From: Achatina immaculata
Taxonomy: Eukaryota > Mollusca > Gastropoda > Stylommatophora > Achatinidae
Direction of reading: 5' to 3'
Assembly: GCA_009760885.1 (NCBI GenBank)
Contig: CM019701.1
Coordinates: 32,812,697-32,876,696 of the forward strand
DNA length: 64,000 bases
Below, one piece after another: positions 22,812-33,371 of this stretch. Each line of letters begins with the position of its first letter. The first letter of the stretch is position 1. The notes under the pieces are model-generated. The model did not search any database. It was given only the letters and a program-made list of their open reading frames with translations, and was not told the DNA's origin. The position numbers were made by a program, and so were the translations under genes.

Positions 22812-22881
22812 TTATTCTTATCCATTCATTCATCCATCCATCCATTCATCCATCCATCCATCCATCCATCCATCCATCCAT
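22812..22881. repeat. (ATCC)n microsatellite
   Basis: ATCC/ATTC tetranucleotide run. A separate (GTT)n run lies at 23041-23074. Confidence 0.95.
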
Positions 22882-23039
22882 CACAGGTTTAGTGAGTTGG
22901 TCAAAGGACCATCACCCATGCATTGTGGAAGCACCCAGTTCACCAGTATGACGGGTTTACTCTCCGTTTCTGTTAATTTCCACCAGTCAGACTCGCACAA
23001 GGAGAAGGAACAGCATCAGAACGGCATCACTTCAGAGCT

Positions 23040-23075
<36 letters not shown>

Positions 23076-23238
23076 TGTTAAATAAAAGGTCAGAGCAGTC
23101 GGGAGCTGTGAGTCACTGACACACTAAACAGTGCTCAATTGATGAGTATGACAAGTACAAGCTCTACAGGCCGGTTACAATCTTACTTAGCACACAGGAG
23201 CACAAATGAGTTAAAGTTGTGTACACTATCGACCGACA

Positions 23239-23240
23239 TA

Positions 23241-23282
<42 letters not shown>

Positions 23283-23515
23283 GAACCTTAAGTGCCCAGG
23301 GCACATGGGGCTTCCGCAAGGGTTTTTCACAAATGCCTGTCCTTTGCCTTTTTTTCTGCTTTTGCCCAGGTGAGCCCTCTATTGCTCAACATCCTGTCTG
23401 TTGTTCTTCTCCATGTCTCTTTTGGTCTACCCTTACTTCTGTTCCCCTGTTGTGTCCATCTTAGTGCTGTTTTTGGTAGTGAGTTGTCAGTCATTCGGAG
23501 CACATACTAGATACC
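23239..23515 (-). mobile_element. LINE 3' end (family L-H) with (GA)n tail
   Basis: On the minus strand: TDNSLPKTALRWTQQGNRSK, GRPKETWRRTT, DRMLSNRG, AKDRHLWKTLAEAPCALGT and a stop, with (GA)n (CT on the plus strand, 23239-23281) immediately after. The same stop-plus-(GA)n junction occurs at 57.2 kb, which shows the repeat belongs to the element. Confidence 0.82.
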
Positions 23516-23656
23516 ATAAATTCTCTTTCCCCCCCCCCCCCACCACAAAGTTTAACTCTGTGGTATTGCGCCATTGACAAAATCATTCACGATATGCGCA
23601 TGACGAAAAGTGCACACATACACTTCATGGGAGGGGAAGTATAACAACAGACCAGA

Positions 23657-24015
23657 TCATCATCATCATCATCATCATCGCGTTTCACTCCCTTGAGAGC
23701 AAAGGCCATGGATAAAGGCTCTCCAGTCATCCTTGTTCTTGGAATTATTCTCTGCTTCCTTCCATGTGTATCCCTTGTCTCTGAGCATTGTCATAATTTC
23801 TCTTCTACAAGTAAGTCTAGGTCTTCCTCGTTTTCTGTTTCCTCGAGGATTCCATGTCAGTGCCTGTCTTACTATGCTGGTGTTGGGTTTCCTCAGAGTG
23901 TGGCCAATCCACCTCCACTTCCTAGACATGGTTTGTAGGTTCATAGGTTCATAGGTTCTTGTCCTGCCCTTTCCCAGACCTCCTCGTTCCTGATCTTGTC
24001 GTGCCATTTAATGTT
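23657..24015 (-). mobile_element. LINE 3' end (family L-F) with (GAT)n tail
   Basis: The minus strand has an open 110-codon frame: MNLQTMSRKWRWIGHTLRKP, QALTWNPRGNRKRGRPRLTC, RREIMTMLRDKGYTWKEAE, and DDWRAFIHGLCS. This is the textbook post-RT region of RTE-like LINEs. (GAT)n at 23657-23679 is the tail. A 9-bp CATAGGTTC unit is doubled at ~23938-23957. Confidence 0.85.
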
Positions 24016-24164
24016 TAAACAGACCCAGCTTCAGGGAAATTACAGACTACGAGTACTCTGTACCCAGATAGATTCTTGAACATATATTCTTAGCCAGAGA
24101 CCTCGAAAAAGATTTAGAAATGATGGGTTCCTGTAACAGGTTTGTAGTAAACATTTGTATTAAA

Positions 24165-24665
24165 ATTCAACCAGCGAAATCGGCTGTAAGATGATGATTG
24201 TAAATTCGCATGAACAGAATCAGCTAGTTTTGACTTTGGTTCAACATATGAGCATTTTTGTAAAAATTAAATCTCGCCGCTAATAAGATAAGAAACAAAA
24301 GTTCTCACGAACACTTATTTCCCGCTGTTTATAAAGTACGTATATATTACCGAATTTAGAGAAAACAGTCTTGAAGGAGTACATAATGCGAAAAAAGAAA
24401 GAGAGGGAGACCAAGGCGAAGATGGCTGCAAGACATCGTTGATGATCTGCGATTGGATGCATCAGCAGCAGGCCATCTTGCTTACAACCGAGAGGCCTAC
24501 AGGAGAGCTTTTAGGGATGCAAAGTTCCGCAAGGGACATGCAAATGACTGACTGACCGAATGGTGTACAAAGAAAATCGGTATTTTGGAAAGTACTACAC
24601 GCAAGGTATTATGGTATGGATATTATGGTACCGCTTTCCAAAATCCTAGCGCGATCACGTTTGTG
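24165..24665. repeat. Dispersed repeat DR1, copy 2, split by an L-E LINE
   Basis: Left part 24165-24351 and right part 24570-24665 match the 5815-6160 copy. The L-E element at 24352-24556 lies between. Confidence 0.55.
24352..24556 (+). mobile_element. LINE family L-E, 3' fragment
   Basis: Carries NLEKTVLKEYIMRKKK, the KAKMAARHR region, HQQQAILLTTERPTGEL and FRKGHAND in broken frames, ending in ATGACTGACTGACC. 5'-truncated at ~205 bases. Confidence 0.8.
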
Positions 24666-24865
24666 ACCTCCAGAATAGTTTGCAAAAAATATTTCTTAAG
24701 ATTAGTACATTTCATAAGTTAGAATTGTCATAATAATGCGAAATCAGAACATATTTAGTCATATGAGATGTCTTTTTAATTAAGGTGCAGAGATGGGACC
24801 GTCATTTATTGATGCAATAGGTCTGAATAATACTGACAAAATACACATATTTTTTATATCATGCG

Positions 24866-25012
24866 TTTGTTTCTTCTTCTTCTTTCTTTCTTTCCTTCTT
24901 TCTTTCTTTTTCTTCTTCTTTTTTACAATTATTTGAAGAAGAAGAAAGTTATTTCTTCTTCTTCAGCACCATCATCATCTTCTTTCTTTCTTCTTCTTCT
25001 AACAATAATTGA
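24866..25012. repeat. (TTC)n-rich low-complexity tract
   Basis: Repeated TTCTTC and TTTCTTTC runs, interrupted. Confidence 0.85.
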
Positions 25013-25292
25013 TAACTATTTCCATAGAAATAATTCTTGTTCTAGTTTGTATGCGCTTTATTTTATGATTCTGAAAACATTTTTTTTTTCTAAAAATGGA
25101 TGGCCATGCTTCATCAGACTGTCAGAATGGAGTCCATGGCAAAAGAAATCTTAAGAACATCTGATACATAGAATTTTTTTTCAAGAAACATTTCTGTTGT
25201 TTTAAACCTCTTGCAAGCTTGGATTTATGTGTATAAAGTCTTTTCATATTTGTGTTGTTTTACACCTCCTGCAAGTTTGGATTTATGTGTCT

Positions 25293-25458
25293 TCTTCTTC
25301 TTCTTCGTTCGCTTCTACCACCAAAACCGCACTGTGATCCTACTGAATTTACGTCTGTGGTCATCGTTAGGTCCCGTGGTCTCCCGAAAGGACCACACGA
25401 GATCCACGAGAGGACCACAAGGGGTTCAGAGTATCACAGGGCTTTAGCCTGTATTCTT
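25293..25458 (-). mobile_element. Element L-I, 3' end with (GAA)n tail
   Basis: It matches 62250-62400 closely (TTCGTTCGCTTCTACCACCA, GTGATCCTACTGAATTTAC, GGACCACACGAGATCC, AGAGGACCACAAG). The (TTC)n at its left is (GAA)n on the minus strand, placed as a 3' tail. No domain is visible in this short piece. Confidence 0.6.
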
Positions 25459-25512
25459 GGATTTATGTGTATAAAGTCTTTTCAAGTTTGTGTTGTTTTA
25501 CACCTCCTACAA

Positions 25513-25937
25513 GCTACATATGCCTGTGAGACCTGAACACTTAAGAAAATAGCTGAGAAACACATACATGCCTTTGAATTTAAATGCCACAGAAGAGTTC
25601 TTCAAATATCGTGGACACACAAAAAAAAAAACAAATATGTCCATACTACAAGAACTTAATATTGAAGAAGGCTGGCTAGTAAAGAGGATTAAACAGAGAA
25701 AACTTAAGTATTTTGGACACATTAAACGTCATGATAATCTAGAGAAAACTGTCTTGGAAGGGTGCATAATGGGAAAAAGAAAGAGAGGAAGACCAAGGCG
25801 AAGATGGCTACAAGACATCACTGATGATCTGCAAATGGATGTATCAGCAGCAGGGCATATTTCTCACAACTGAGAGGCCTACAGGAGTGCTGTTAGGGAG
25901 ACAAAGTTCCGCAAGGGACATGCAATTGAATGAATGA
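25513..25937 (+). mobile_element. LINE family L-E, 3' fragment with (GAAT)n tail
   Basis: Encodes YACET, AEKHIHAFEFKCHRRVLQI, MSILQELNIEEGWLVKRIKQ, FGHIKRHDNLEKTVLEG, KRKRGRPRRRWLQDITDDLQ and a FRKGHA-like end, then GAATGAATGAATGAAC. A candidate 7-bp target duplication ACAAGCT is present at ~25510 and after the tail. Confidence 0.88.
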
Positions 25938-26413
25938 ATGAACAAGCTTGGATTTACGTGTATAAAGTCTCTTTACATGTGTGTTGTTTTATACCTCCTG
26001 CAAGCTTGGATTTATGTGTATAAAGTCTCTTCACGTTTGTGTTGTTTTATACCTCCTGCAAGCTAGAATTTAAAATCTCTTCGTATTTGTGTCGTTTTAT
26101 ATATCCTGCAATCTTGTATTTATGTGTATAGTCTCTGGTTCGCGTTATTCGTTTTGTTTTAACAACTCGAGTAAATCTACATCAAAAGAAAGTGATACAA
26201 ATAGATACACAGAGTGATATCGTGAATCTGTTGTTATATAAATCCAGAGCAAGCACTTATTCTGAGCGCTTCATTAAAGAATACATTAATAAATAAATAA
26301 CGAACTATGCTGCAGAACAGGATGTTTTGGAGCGACTATTCTACTGGTGCTCTGTAGAAATGAATGCTGGTTAAATTCCATTTCGACAGAGCTGAGCACC
26401 ATGGAGTACCAAA

Positions 26414-26640
26414 TCATCATCATCATCATCATCATCACAGAGTTCACCATGGACGTGCCATTCTTGGTGTCTCCAGTCAGACTCTTGCCTTTATTTTCCC
26501 GCAGCAATCTGCACGTTCACGTACGTTCTGTGGCTGCATTGTCAGACGGTTTAAACTCTGTCCTCGCATTAAATGTCCAAACAGATTTCATCTACTCCTG
26601 ATAGTTTACATTTTAGTCTGCCCATGTTGTACTGCTTCTT
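26414..26640 (-). mobile_element. Probable LINE 3' end (family L-K) with (GAT)n tail
   Basis: Minus-strand frames give NLFGHLMRGQSLNRLTMQPQ, an ENKGKSL segment and DTKNGTSMVNS followed by (GAT)n at 26414-26437. The GH.MR start and the tail position fit a LINE 3' end, but the basic GRP motif is not evident. Confidence 0.5.
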
Positions 26641-26763
26641 TCTGAAAACTTCTTTATGCGTTTTTAATTTCTGCCCATCTAAGTTTTACTTTCAATTTCT
26701 GTTTCGTTTATGCTATTTGCAAACTTCATAAGAATGTGAAACTGTTAACCCGTATAACTTTGA

Positions 26764-26998
26764 GATGCAATGAGAAGAGAGGGCATTAAAAATATCGTAA
26801 TAACAGGAAAAACAGAGGGAAGAACAGCCATGGGAAGACCGAAGGAAATGTTAATGGACAGTCTGACGAGATGGTGTGAGAGGAGATCACCAACTGAGCT
26901 GATGGCCTGCATGAAGGAATGGGTATTCTGGAGAAGCAGAGTAGCCAACGCCAGTCGGCACGGCACCTCATGATGATGATGAAGATGATGATGATATA
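26764..26998 (+). mobile_element. LINE family L-A, 3' fragment with (GAT)n tail
   Basis: Encodes MRREGIKNIVITGKTEGRTA, MGRPKEMLMDSLTRWCERRS and SRVANASRHGTS, then GATGATGATG. About 235 bases. Confidence 0.88.
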
Positions 26999-27036
26999 AC
27001 TTTGAACATTTGGAAAATTCTGTTATGGATTAGAAT

Positions 27037-27325
27037 CTTCTTAATGTAAGAGAACACATATTGTAGGATTAAACCTCGAAAAAATCGTAGACAAAGCACT
27101 TTAGTGAGACGTGAGAGAAAGAAAAATCACAAGAGAATTACCTGGGATTCGAACACGGACTCCGGTAGGACGAGCAGCCGTCTAGCCACGAGAGAACAGC
27201 GTACTATCGACTTAGCCAACTAGCACCCCAAAAAAGGTGTTTTGTTGACATAGTCTTTAGTAACTGCTCAGCAGACATGAGAGATCGTGACACCCGGAAA
27301 GAAACGAGGTCGTGACACAGAAATT
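27037..27325 (-). mobile_element. S1 SINE with flank, inverted copy
   Basis: Minus-strand S1: head GGGGTGCTAGTTGGCTAAGT, B-box GTTCGAATCCC, tail to CTACAATATGTG. It extends into the spacer (27240-27320) whose complement is at 27712-27795. It sits head to head with the direct copies that follow. Confidence 0.82.
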
Positions 27326-27328
27326 TTT

Positions 27329-28510
27329 GGGGTGCTAGTTGGCTAAGTCGATAGTACGCTGTTCTTTCGTGGCTAGACGGCTGCTCGTCCTACCGGAGTC
27401 CGTGTTCGAATCCCAGGTAATTCTCTTGTGATTTTTCTTTCTCACGTCTCACTAAAGTGCTTTGTCTACGATTTTTTCGAGGTTTAATCCTACAATATTT
27501 GTTCTCTTACTTTACCGTACCAAAACCTTGTAGTTTCCTATTTATAAAAAATTGTTCCTTAGAACTATACCTGAAACTAACTTCATGTAATAAGTATTCG
27601 TTCGTTTGTTATTGTTGTTCAAGTTTGCACCAGACATGGCAGGAGACCGTGTGTATGTTTGTCTAGTTGGTACCTGCTAGAGAGAATGAATCTAAGCTAC
27701 GGAATTTCTGTGTGTCACGACCTCGTTTCTTTCCGGGTGTCACGATCTCTCATGTCTGCTGAGCAGTTACTAAAGACTGTCAACAAAACACCTTTTTTTG
27801 GGGTGCTAGTTGGCTAAGTCGATAGTACGCTGTTCTCTCGTGGCTAGACGGCCGCTCGTCATACCGGAGTCCGTGTTCGAATCCCAGGTAATTCTCTTGT
27901 GATTTTTCTTTCTCTCACGTCTCACTAAAGTGCTTTGTCTACGATTTTTTCGAGGTTTAATCCTACAATATTTGTTCTCTTACTTTACCGTACCAAAACC
28001 TTGTAGTTTCCTATTTATAAAAAATTGTTCCTTAGAACTATACCTGAAACTAACTTCATGTAATAAGTATTCGTTCGTTTGTTATTGTTGTTCAAGTTTG
28101 CACCAGACATGGCAGGAGACCGTGTGTATGTTTGTCTAGTTGGTACCTGCTAGAGAGAATGAATCTAAGCTACGGAATTTCTGTGTGTCACGACCTCGTT
28201 TCTTTCCGGGTGTCACGATCTCTCATGTCTGCTGAGCAGTTACTAAAGACTGTCAACAAAACACCTTTTTTTTTGGGGTGCTAGTTGGCTAAGTCGATAG
28301 TACGCTGTTCTCTCGTGGCTAGACGGCCGCTCGTCATACCGGAGTCCGTGTTCGAATCCCAGGTAATTCTCTTGTGATTTTTCTTTCTCTCACGTCTCAC
28401 TAAAGTGCTTTGTCTACGATTTTTTCGAGGTTTAATCCTACAATATTTGTTCTCTTACTTTACCGTACCAAAACCTTGTAGTTTTCTATTTATAAAAAAT
28501 TATTCCCTAG
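27329..28510 (+). mobile_element. S1 SINE tandem array (units at 27329, 27800, 28275)
   Basis: Three direct S1 copies start at GGGGTGCTAGTTGGCTAAGT, with unit lengths of 471 and 475 bp. Each unit holds the tRNA-like head, B box GTTCGAATCCC, the S1 tail and a ~230-bp spacer with CCGGGTGTCACGATCTCTCA. The third copy ends after its tail at ~28510. Units are almost identical, so the amplification is recent. Confidence 0.9.
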
Positions 28511-29339
28511 AATATTCTTAATGATACTGCAAAATAATGTATTTTTTACTATTTCTTTACCATTTTTTAACGTCGTCTTATTTGAAATTCTGCTTGCCAT
28601 ATCCTGTTTTTTGTTGTCCACATTCGTACGTCTGCGTCACTCTATAGTCAAATGAGGTGCGCTTTGGTGAGTTTTTTTTACTATTTTTTTGAACTGTAAC
28701 ACAAAGACAGTTTTATTTATATTTAACTCCAGTGCTCTTTTATGACTAACCTTGTTCCCTAGATAAGCTGTTTTCACATTCACAATTTTAACGCCCTACA
28801 TAAAGTTCCTAATCTGCACTTCGTTGTCTCATATCTCAAATTATTATTAGTGTAGCCATTTAGTTTTATTACCGTTAAATATTAAATGTCGGGCATCATT
28901 AATTCTCAGTTTTGTTTTTTATTTTAAGTTTGCTACCTCTAAAGCCGCGATCTCTACACTCCCTGCCATTGAAAGCTTTCCCAATATTCGTATTTTCAAA
29001 TCTTACAAGCTGTAGATCTTTCTGTTGTATAAATCTGAAAATAATTTGTAAATCTCGAATTGCAATGCGGACCCCATCATGACTCTTCGAGGACCCATAA
29101 GTTGAACTTTTGTTTCATCCACTTAATATTTTCCTATTTCCTTGCCGTGTGACTTTGCTCTTTATGTCACGCTCTGCGTGAAACTTTTTTGTAATCCATT
29201 AATCAAAAGTCCAGAAGTGTCTTCTTCAACAAAGACACGTCGTCGCTCTTCTTCTTCTTCTTGATTTTGTGTTGTAGCTGACTGAGCTGATTGTACGACA
29301 TCGATCGCTTTCTTAGTGTTCCAGCTTTCTTCTGTTGTT
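28511..29339. other. No confidently recognisable gene
   Basis: Minus-strand translations contain loosely RT-like phrases, but no motif is clear enough to call. A short (TTC)n lies at 29250-29262. Confidence 0.4.
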
Positions 29340-29413
29340 GACAGTGGCTATTGTTAAACTATATAATAACAGTGGCTATTGTTAAACTATATAATAACAG
29401 TGGCTATTGTTAG
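29340..29413. repeat. 28-bp minisatellite, left part
   Basis: Units ATAATAACAGTGGCTATTGT plus TAAACTAT. The array resumes at 30187-30256 (ACAGTGATTATTGTTAGACT) beyond a nested LINE cluster. Confidence 0.85.
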
Positions 29414-30186
29414 ACTAACAAATATATCCATACTACAAGAACTTAATATTGAAGGAGGTTGGCTAGTAAAGAAGATTAAAGAGAGAAAACGTAAACATTT
29501 TGGACATATTAAATGTCATGAGAATTTAGAGAAGACCGTCTTGGAAGGGTTCATTCATTCATTCATTCATTTGCATGTCCCTTGTGGAACTTTGTCTCCC
29601 TAACATTACTCCTATAGGCCTCTCAGTTGTGAGCAAGATGGCCTGCTGTTGATGTATCCATTTGCCGATCATCAGCGATGTCCTTCAGCCATCTTCGCCT
29701 TGGTTTTCCTCTCTTTTTTTCCCATTATGTACCCTTCCATGACGGTTTTCTCTAGATTATCACGACGTTTAATGTGTCCAAAATATTTAGGTTCTCTCTG
29801 TTTAATCTTTTTTACTAGCCAAACTTCTTCAATATTAAGTTCTTGTAGTATGGATATATTTGTTCTTTTTTGTGTCCATGATATTTGAAGAACTCTTCTG
29901 TAGCATTTACATTCAAAGGCATTCATGTGTTTTTCAGCTGTTTTGTTAAGTGTCCAGGGCTCACAGGCATATGTTGCGATGGGAAAAAATGCATGCCCTT
30001 AAAAATGGAAGGGTACATAATGGGAACAAAGAAAGAGAGGAAGACCAATGCGAAGATGGCTGCAAGACATCGTTGATTATCTGCAAATGGATGCATCAGC
30101 AGCAGAGCATCTTGCTTACAACCGAGAGGCCTATAGGAGATCTGTTAGGGAGGGAAGTTCCGCAAGGGACATTCAAATGACTGATT
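29414..30186 (+). mobile_element. LINE family L-E (+), interrupted by another L-E
   Basis: The parts 29414-29550 (NISILQELNIEGGWLVKKIK, HFGHIKCHENLEKTVLEG) and 30006-30186 (EGYIMGTKKERKTNAKMAAR, REAYRRSVREG) are continuous in the L-E consensus once the inserted minus copy is removed. Confidence 0.85.
29551..30005 (-). mobile_element. LINE family L-E (-), nested, with 9-bp target duplication
   Basis: The (GAAT)n tail (ATTCATTC on the plus strand) is at 29551; reading back it encodes the post-RT region (HMNAFECKCYRRVLQI, KRTNISILQELNIEEVWLVK, FGHIKRRDNLEKTVMEG). TGGAAGGGT flanks it at 29542-29550 and 30006-30014, an exact 9-bp target-site duplication in the host L-E copy. Confidence 0.92.
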
Positions 30187-30256
30187 TAATAACAGTGATT
30201 ATTGTTAGACTATGTAATGGCCGTGATTATTGTTAGACTATAATGGCAGTGATTAT
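30187..30256. repeat. 28-bp minisatellite, right part
   Basis: AACAGTGATTATTGTTAGACT and two variants, continuing the 29340-29413 array. Confidence 0.75.
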
Positions 30257-31228
30257 TCATCATCATCATCATCATCATGTGCCGTGCCGACTGACGTTGG
30301 TTATTATGCTTCTACAGAGTACCCGATCCTTCATGCATGCCATCAGGTCAGTTGGTGATCTCCTCTCACACCATCCCGTCAGACTGTCCAGTATCATTTC
30401 TCTTGGTCTTCCTCTGGATCTTCTTCCTTCTATTTTTCCTGTTGTTATAATATTTTCAATGCCCCCTCTTCTCATTGCATGTCCTATGAAATACATTGTG
30501 TCTCTTTTATTTTTTTACAAGATTTTTTTGTCTCTCCAGCTCTTCTCATACATTCTTCATTAGTCATTTTTGCTGTCCAGGGAATTCGCAACATTCTTCT
30601 AATAAACCATATTTCTGCTGCTTCCAATGATTTTTGTGCAGACTTGCCTATTGTCCATGATTCACTTCCATATAACAAGATAGGTTCAATATAGCATTTT
30701 AGGACTCGTTTTCTAACATTCATTGATAAAGATGTGTTGGCTAATATGTTTCTCATTCTCTGAAATGCAGTCTTTACTTGGCCTATTCTTTTCCTAATTT
30801 CTGTTCTGCATTTCCCATCTGAAGTTATTACTGCTCCAAGGTACTTGAATTTCTGCACCTGCTTTAGAATAGTTCCGTTTAATTTAATACTGCATGCTGG
30901 TGGATTCTGTTTCTTAGATATAACCATAGTCTCTGTCTTTTTGATGTTCAAAGTAAGGCCTTTCTGTTCACTTTCTTTAGCGACTTTATCCAAGAGATTT
31001 TGCAGGTCTTGTTGGTTCTCAGCTATCAGTACTGTGTCTTCAGCATACCGAAGGTTGTTAATATTGTATCCACCAATTTTTATGCCTGGTTCTGTGATGA
31101 TCGTTCTTAGAATATTCTCGCTGTACAGAGAAAAAAGGTCTGGAGATAGTACACATCCTTGTCGCACCCCTTGTTTTATAGGTTGATATTTTCCAATTCT
31201 ATTTTCAACTCGAACTGCTGCTTCTTGC
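30257..31228 (-). mobile_element. LINE family L-A (-), duplicated copy
   Basis: The minus strand has a long frame (ending near 31167): [89 protein letters not shown], then the GHAMRRGGIENIITTGKIEG and RGRPREMILDSLTGWC end and a (GAT)n tail at 30257. The catalytic box reads YAED, not YADD. The segment is one half of a ~995-bp tandem duplication with 31229-32222. Confidence 0.93.
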
Positions 31229-33371
31229 TAGACTATAATGGCAGTGATTATTCATCATCATCATCATCATCATGTGCCGTGCCGACTGACGTTGGTTATT
31301 ATGCTTCTACAGAGTACCCGATCCTTCATGCATGCCATCAGGTCAGTTGGTGATCTCCTCTCACACCATCCCGTCAGACTGTCCAGTATCATTTCTCTTG
31401 GTCTTCCTCTGGATCTTCTTCCTTCTATTTTTCCTGTTGTTATAATATTTTCAATGCCCCCTCTTCTCATTGCATGTCCTATGAAATACATTGTGTCTCT
31501 TTTATTTTTTTACAAGATTTTTTTGTCTCTCCAGCTCTTCTCATACATTCTTCATTAGTCATTTTGCTGTCCAGGGAATTCGCAACATTCTTCTAATAAA
31601 CCATATTTCTGCTGCTTCCAATGATTTTTGTGCAGACTTGCCTATTGTCCATGATTCACTTCCATATAACAAGATAGGTTCAATATAGCATTTTAGGACT
31701 CGTTTTCTAACATTCATTGATAAAGATGTGTTGGCTAATATGTTTCTCATTCTCTGAAATGCAGTCTTTACTTGGCCTATTCTTTTCCTAATTTCTGTTC
31801 TGCATTTCCCATCTGAAGTTATTACTGCTCCAAGGTACTTGAATTTCTGCACCTGCTTTAGAATAGTTCCGTTTAATTTAATACTGCATGCTGGTGGATT
31901 CTGTTTCTTAGATATAACCATAGTCTCTGTCTTTTTGATGTTCAAAGTAAGGCCTTTCTGTTCACTTTCTTTAGCGACTTTATCCAAGAGATTTTGCAGG
32001 TCTTGTTGGTTCTCAGCTATCAGTACTGTGTCTTCAGCATACCGAAGGTTGTTAATATTGTATCCACCAATTTTTATGCCTGGTTCTGTGATGATCGTTC
32101 TTAGAATATTCTCGCTGTACAGAGAAAAAAGGTCTGGAGATAGTACACATCCTTGTCGCACCCCTTGTTTTATAGGTTGATATTTTCCAATTCTATTTTC
32201 AACTCGAACTGCTGCTTCTTGCTGCCAGTATAGATGTTTTACAATCCTCAGGTCTTTGCCGTCTATATTGATGTCTTCAAGCATTTTATAATTTCATTAT
32301 GTTTCACCGTGTCGAATGTCTTGGTGTAATCAGTGAAGCATAAGTAGAGATCTTTCTGTACTTCTAAAGCTCTTTCTTTTAGTGTTCGTAAAGCATAAAT
32401 GGCATTGTGTGTTCCCTTTCCTTCAATAAACCAAACTGTTCGTCTGCTATTTCCATTTTTATCTTTTTCCTTGTTATTCTCATAATTATTCTCAGAAGTA
32501 GCTTCGTTATGTGACTTGAGAGGCTGATAGTCCGGTGGTCATCACATTCCTTTGCACCTGGTTTCTTTGGTAGTGTTATAAACGTGGATTTAATCAGGTC
32601 ACTGGGAATATAACCACTGTTGTAAATGTCATTCAGTAACTTGATTGTTATTTTTATCCCTGTCTCCTCTAGTGCCTCTATTTCTTCTATTGTTATATTA
32701 TCAGGCCCAGTCGCTTTTCCTTTCTTCGTGTGTTTAATGGCATCTATGATTTCTTCTTCAAGTATTGGTGGTCCATCACAATTTTCAGTATCTGGTGTTA
32801 ATTCTGGTCTTTCTCCTTCATATAGCTCATCGATGTACTCTGTCCACCTGTCCACAATGTCTTCTTTTCCCATTAACATTTTACCTTCTTTCGATTTCAG
32901 GCATCCTGTGGTATATTTTGATTTCCTGCCTGTGAGTTCACTAATTCGTTTGTGCATGTTTTTGCTGTCTTTATTATGAGAGTCCTCTATCTGTCTGCAC
33001 TGTTCATTTAACCACACTTCTTTTGCTTCTCTGCATTTGCGTCTTATTTCTTTATTTATCTTGCTATATTTTTTCTCATTATTTTTACTCCTCTTCCTCT
33101 TGTCCATCAGTCCTAAGATGTCGTCTGTCATCCATTTATTTTTAGGGGCTTCTTTTTTCGGTGGTATTATCTCCTTAACAGTTTGGTGGATAGAATCTCT
33201 TAACATTGCCCATTGTTCATCTATACTATTTATCTTTGCTGTTATATTGTATCTATTTGTTGTAATAACTTTGTATTGTTCTCGCAGTTCTTGGTCATTT
33301 TTAAGAAGTTCTGTATTCAGTTTGATGTTTCTCACTTTTCTGCCTGCTTTCTTTAGCTTTATTCTAACTTT
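31229..33371 (-). mobile_element. LINE family L-A (-), longest copy: linker, RT and 3' end
   Basis: From 33371 downward the minus strand encodes the endonuclease-RT linker (WMTDDILGLMDKRKRSKNNE, KEVWLNEQCRQIEDSHNKDS, WTEYIDELYEGERPEL), then RT fingers and palm (KKGKATGPDNITIEEI, LIKSTFITLPKKPGAKECDD, DEQFGLLKEREHTMPF). A frameshift near 32290-32400 follows, then [41 protein letters not shown], the post-RT region and a (GAT)n tail at 31252. The endonuclease domain is missing. First RT Asp lies in the frameshifted region; the second site reads YAED. Confidence 0.93.

Larger units (their letters stand above)
25195..26130. repeat. ~59-bp minisatellite, interrupted twice by mobile elements
   Basis: Units of ~59 bp contain GCAAGCTTGGATTTATGTG, TATAAAGTCT, and GTGTTGTTTTACACCTCCT. 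Units lie at 25212-25292, 25459-25512 and 25938-26130. Between them sit the L-I element (25293-25458) and an L-E LINE (25513-25937). Confidence 0.85.

Noticed and set aside
28511..29200. Minus-strand reverse transcriptase remnant
   Set aside because: Some phrases look RT-like, but no catalytic or family motif could be found by eye.
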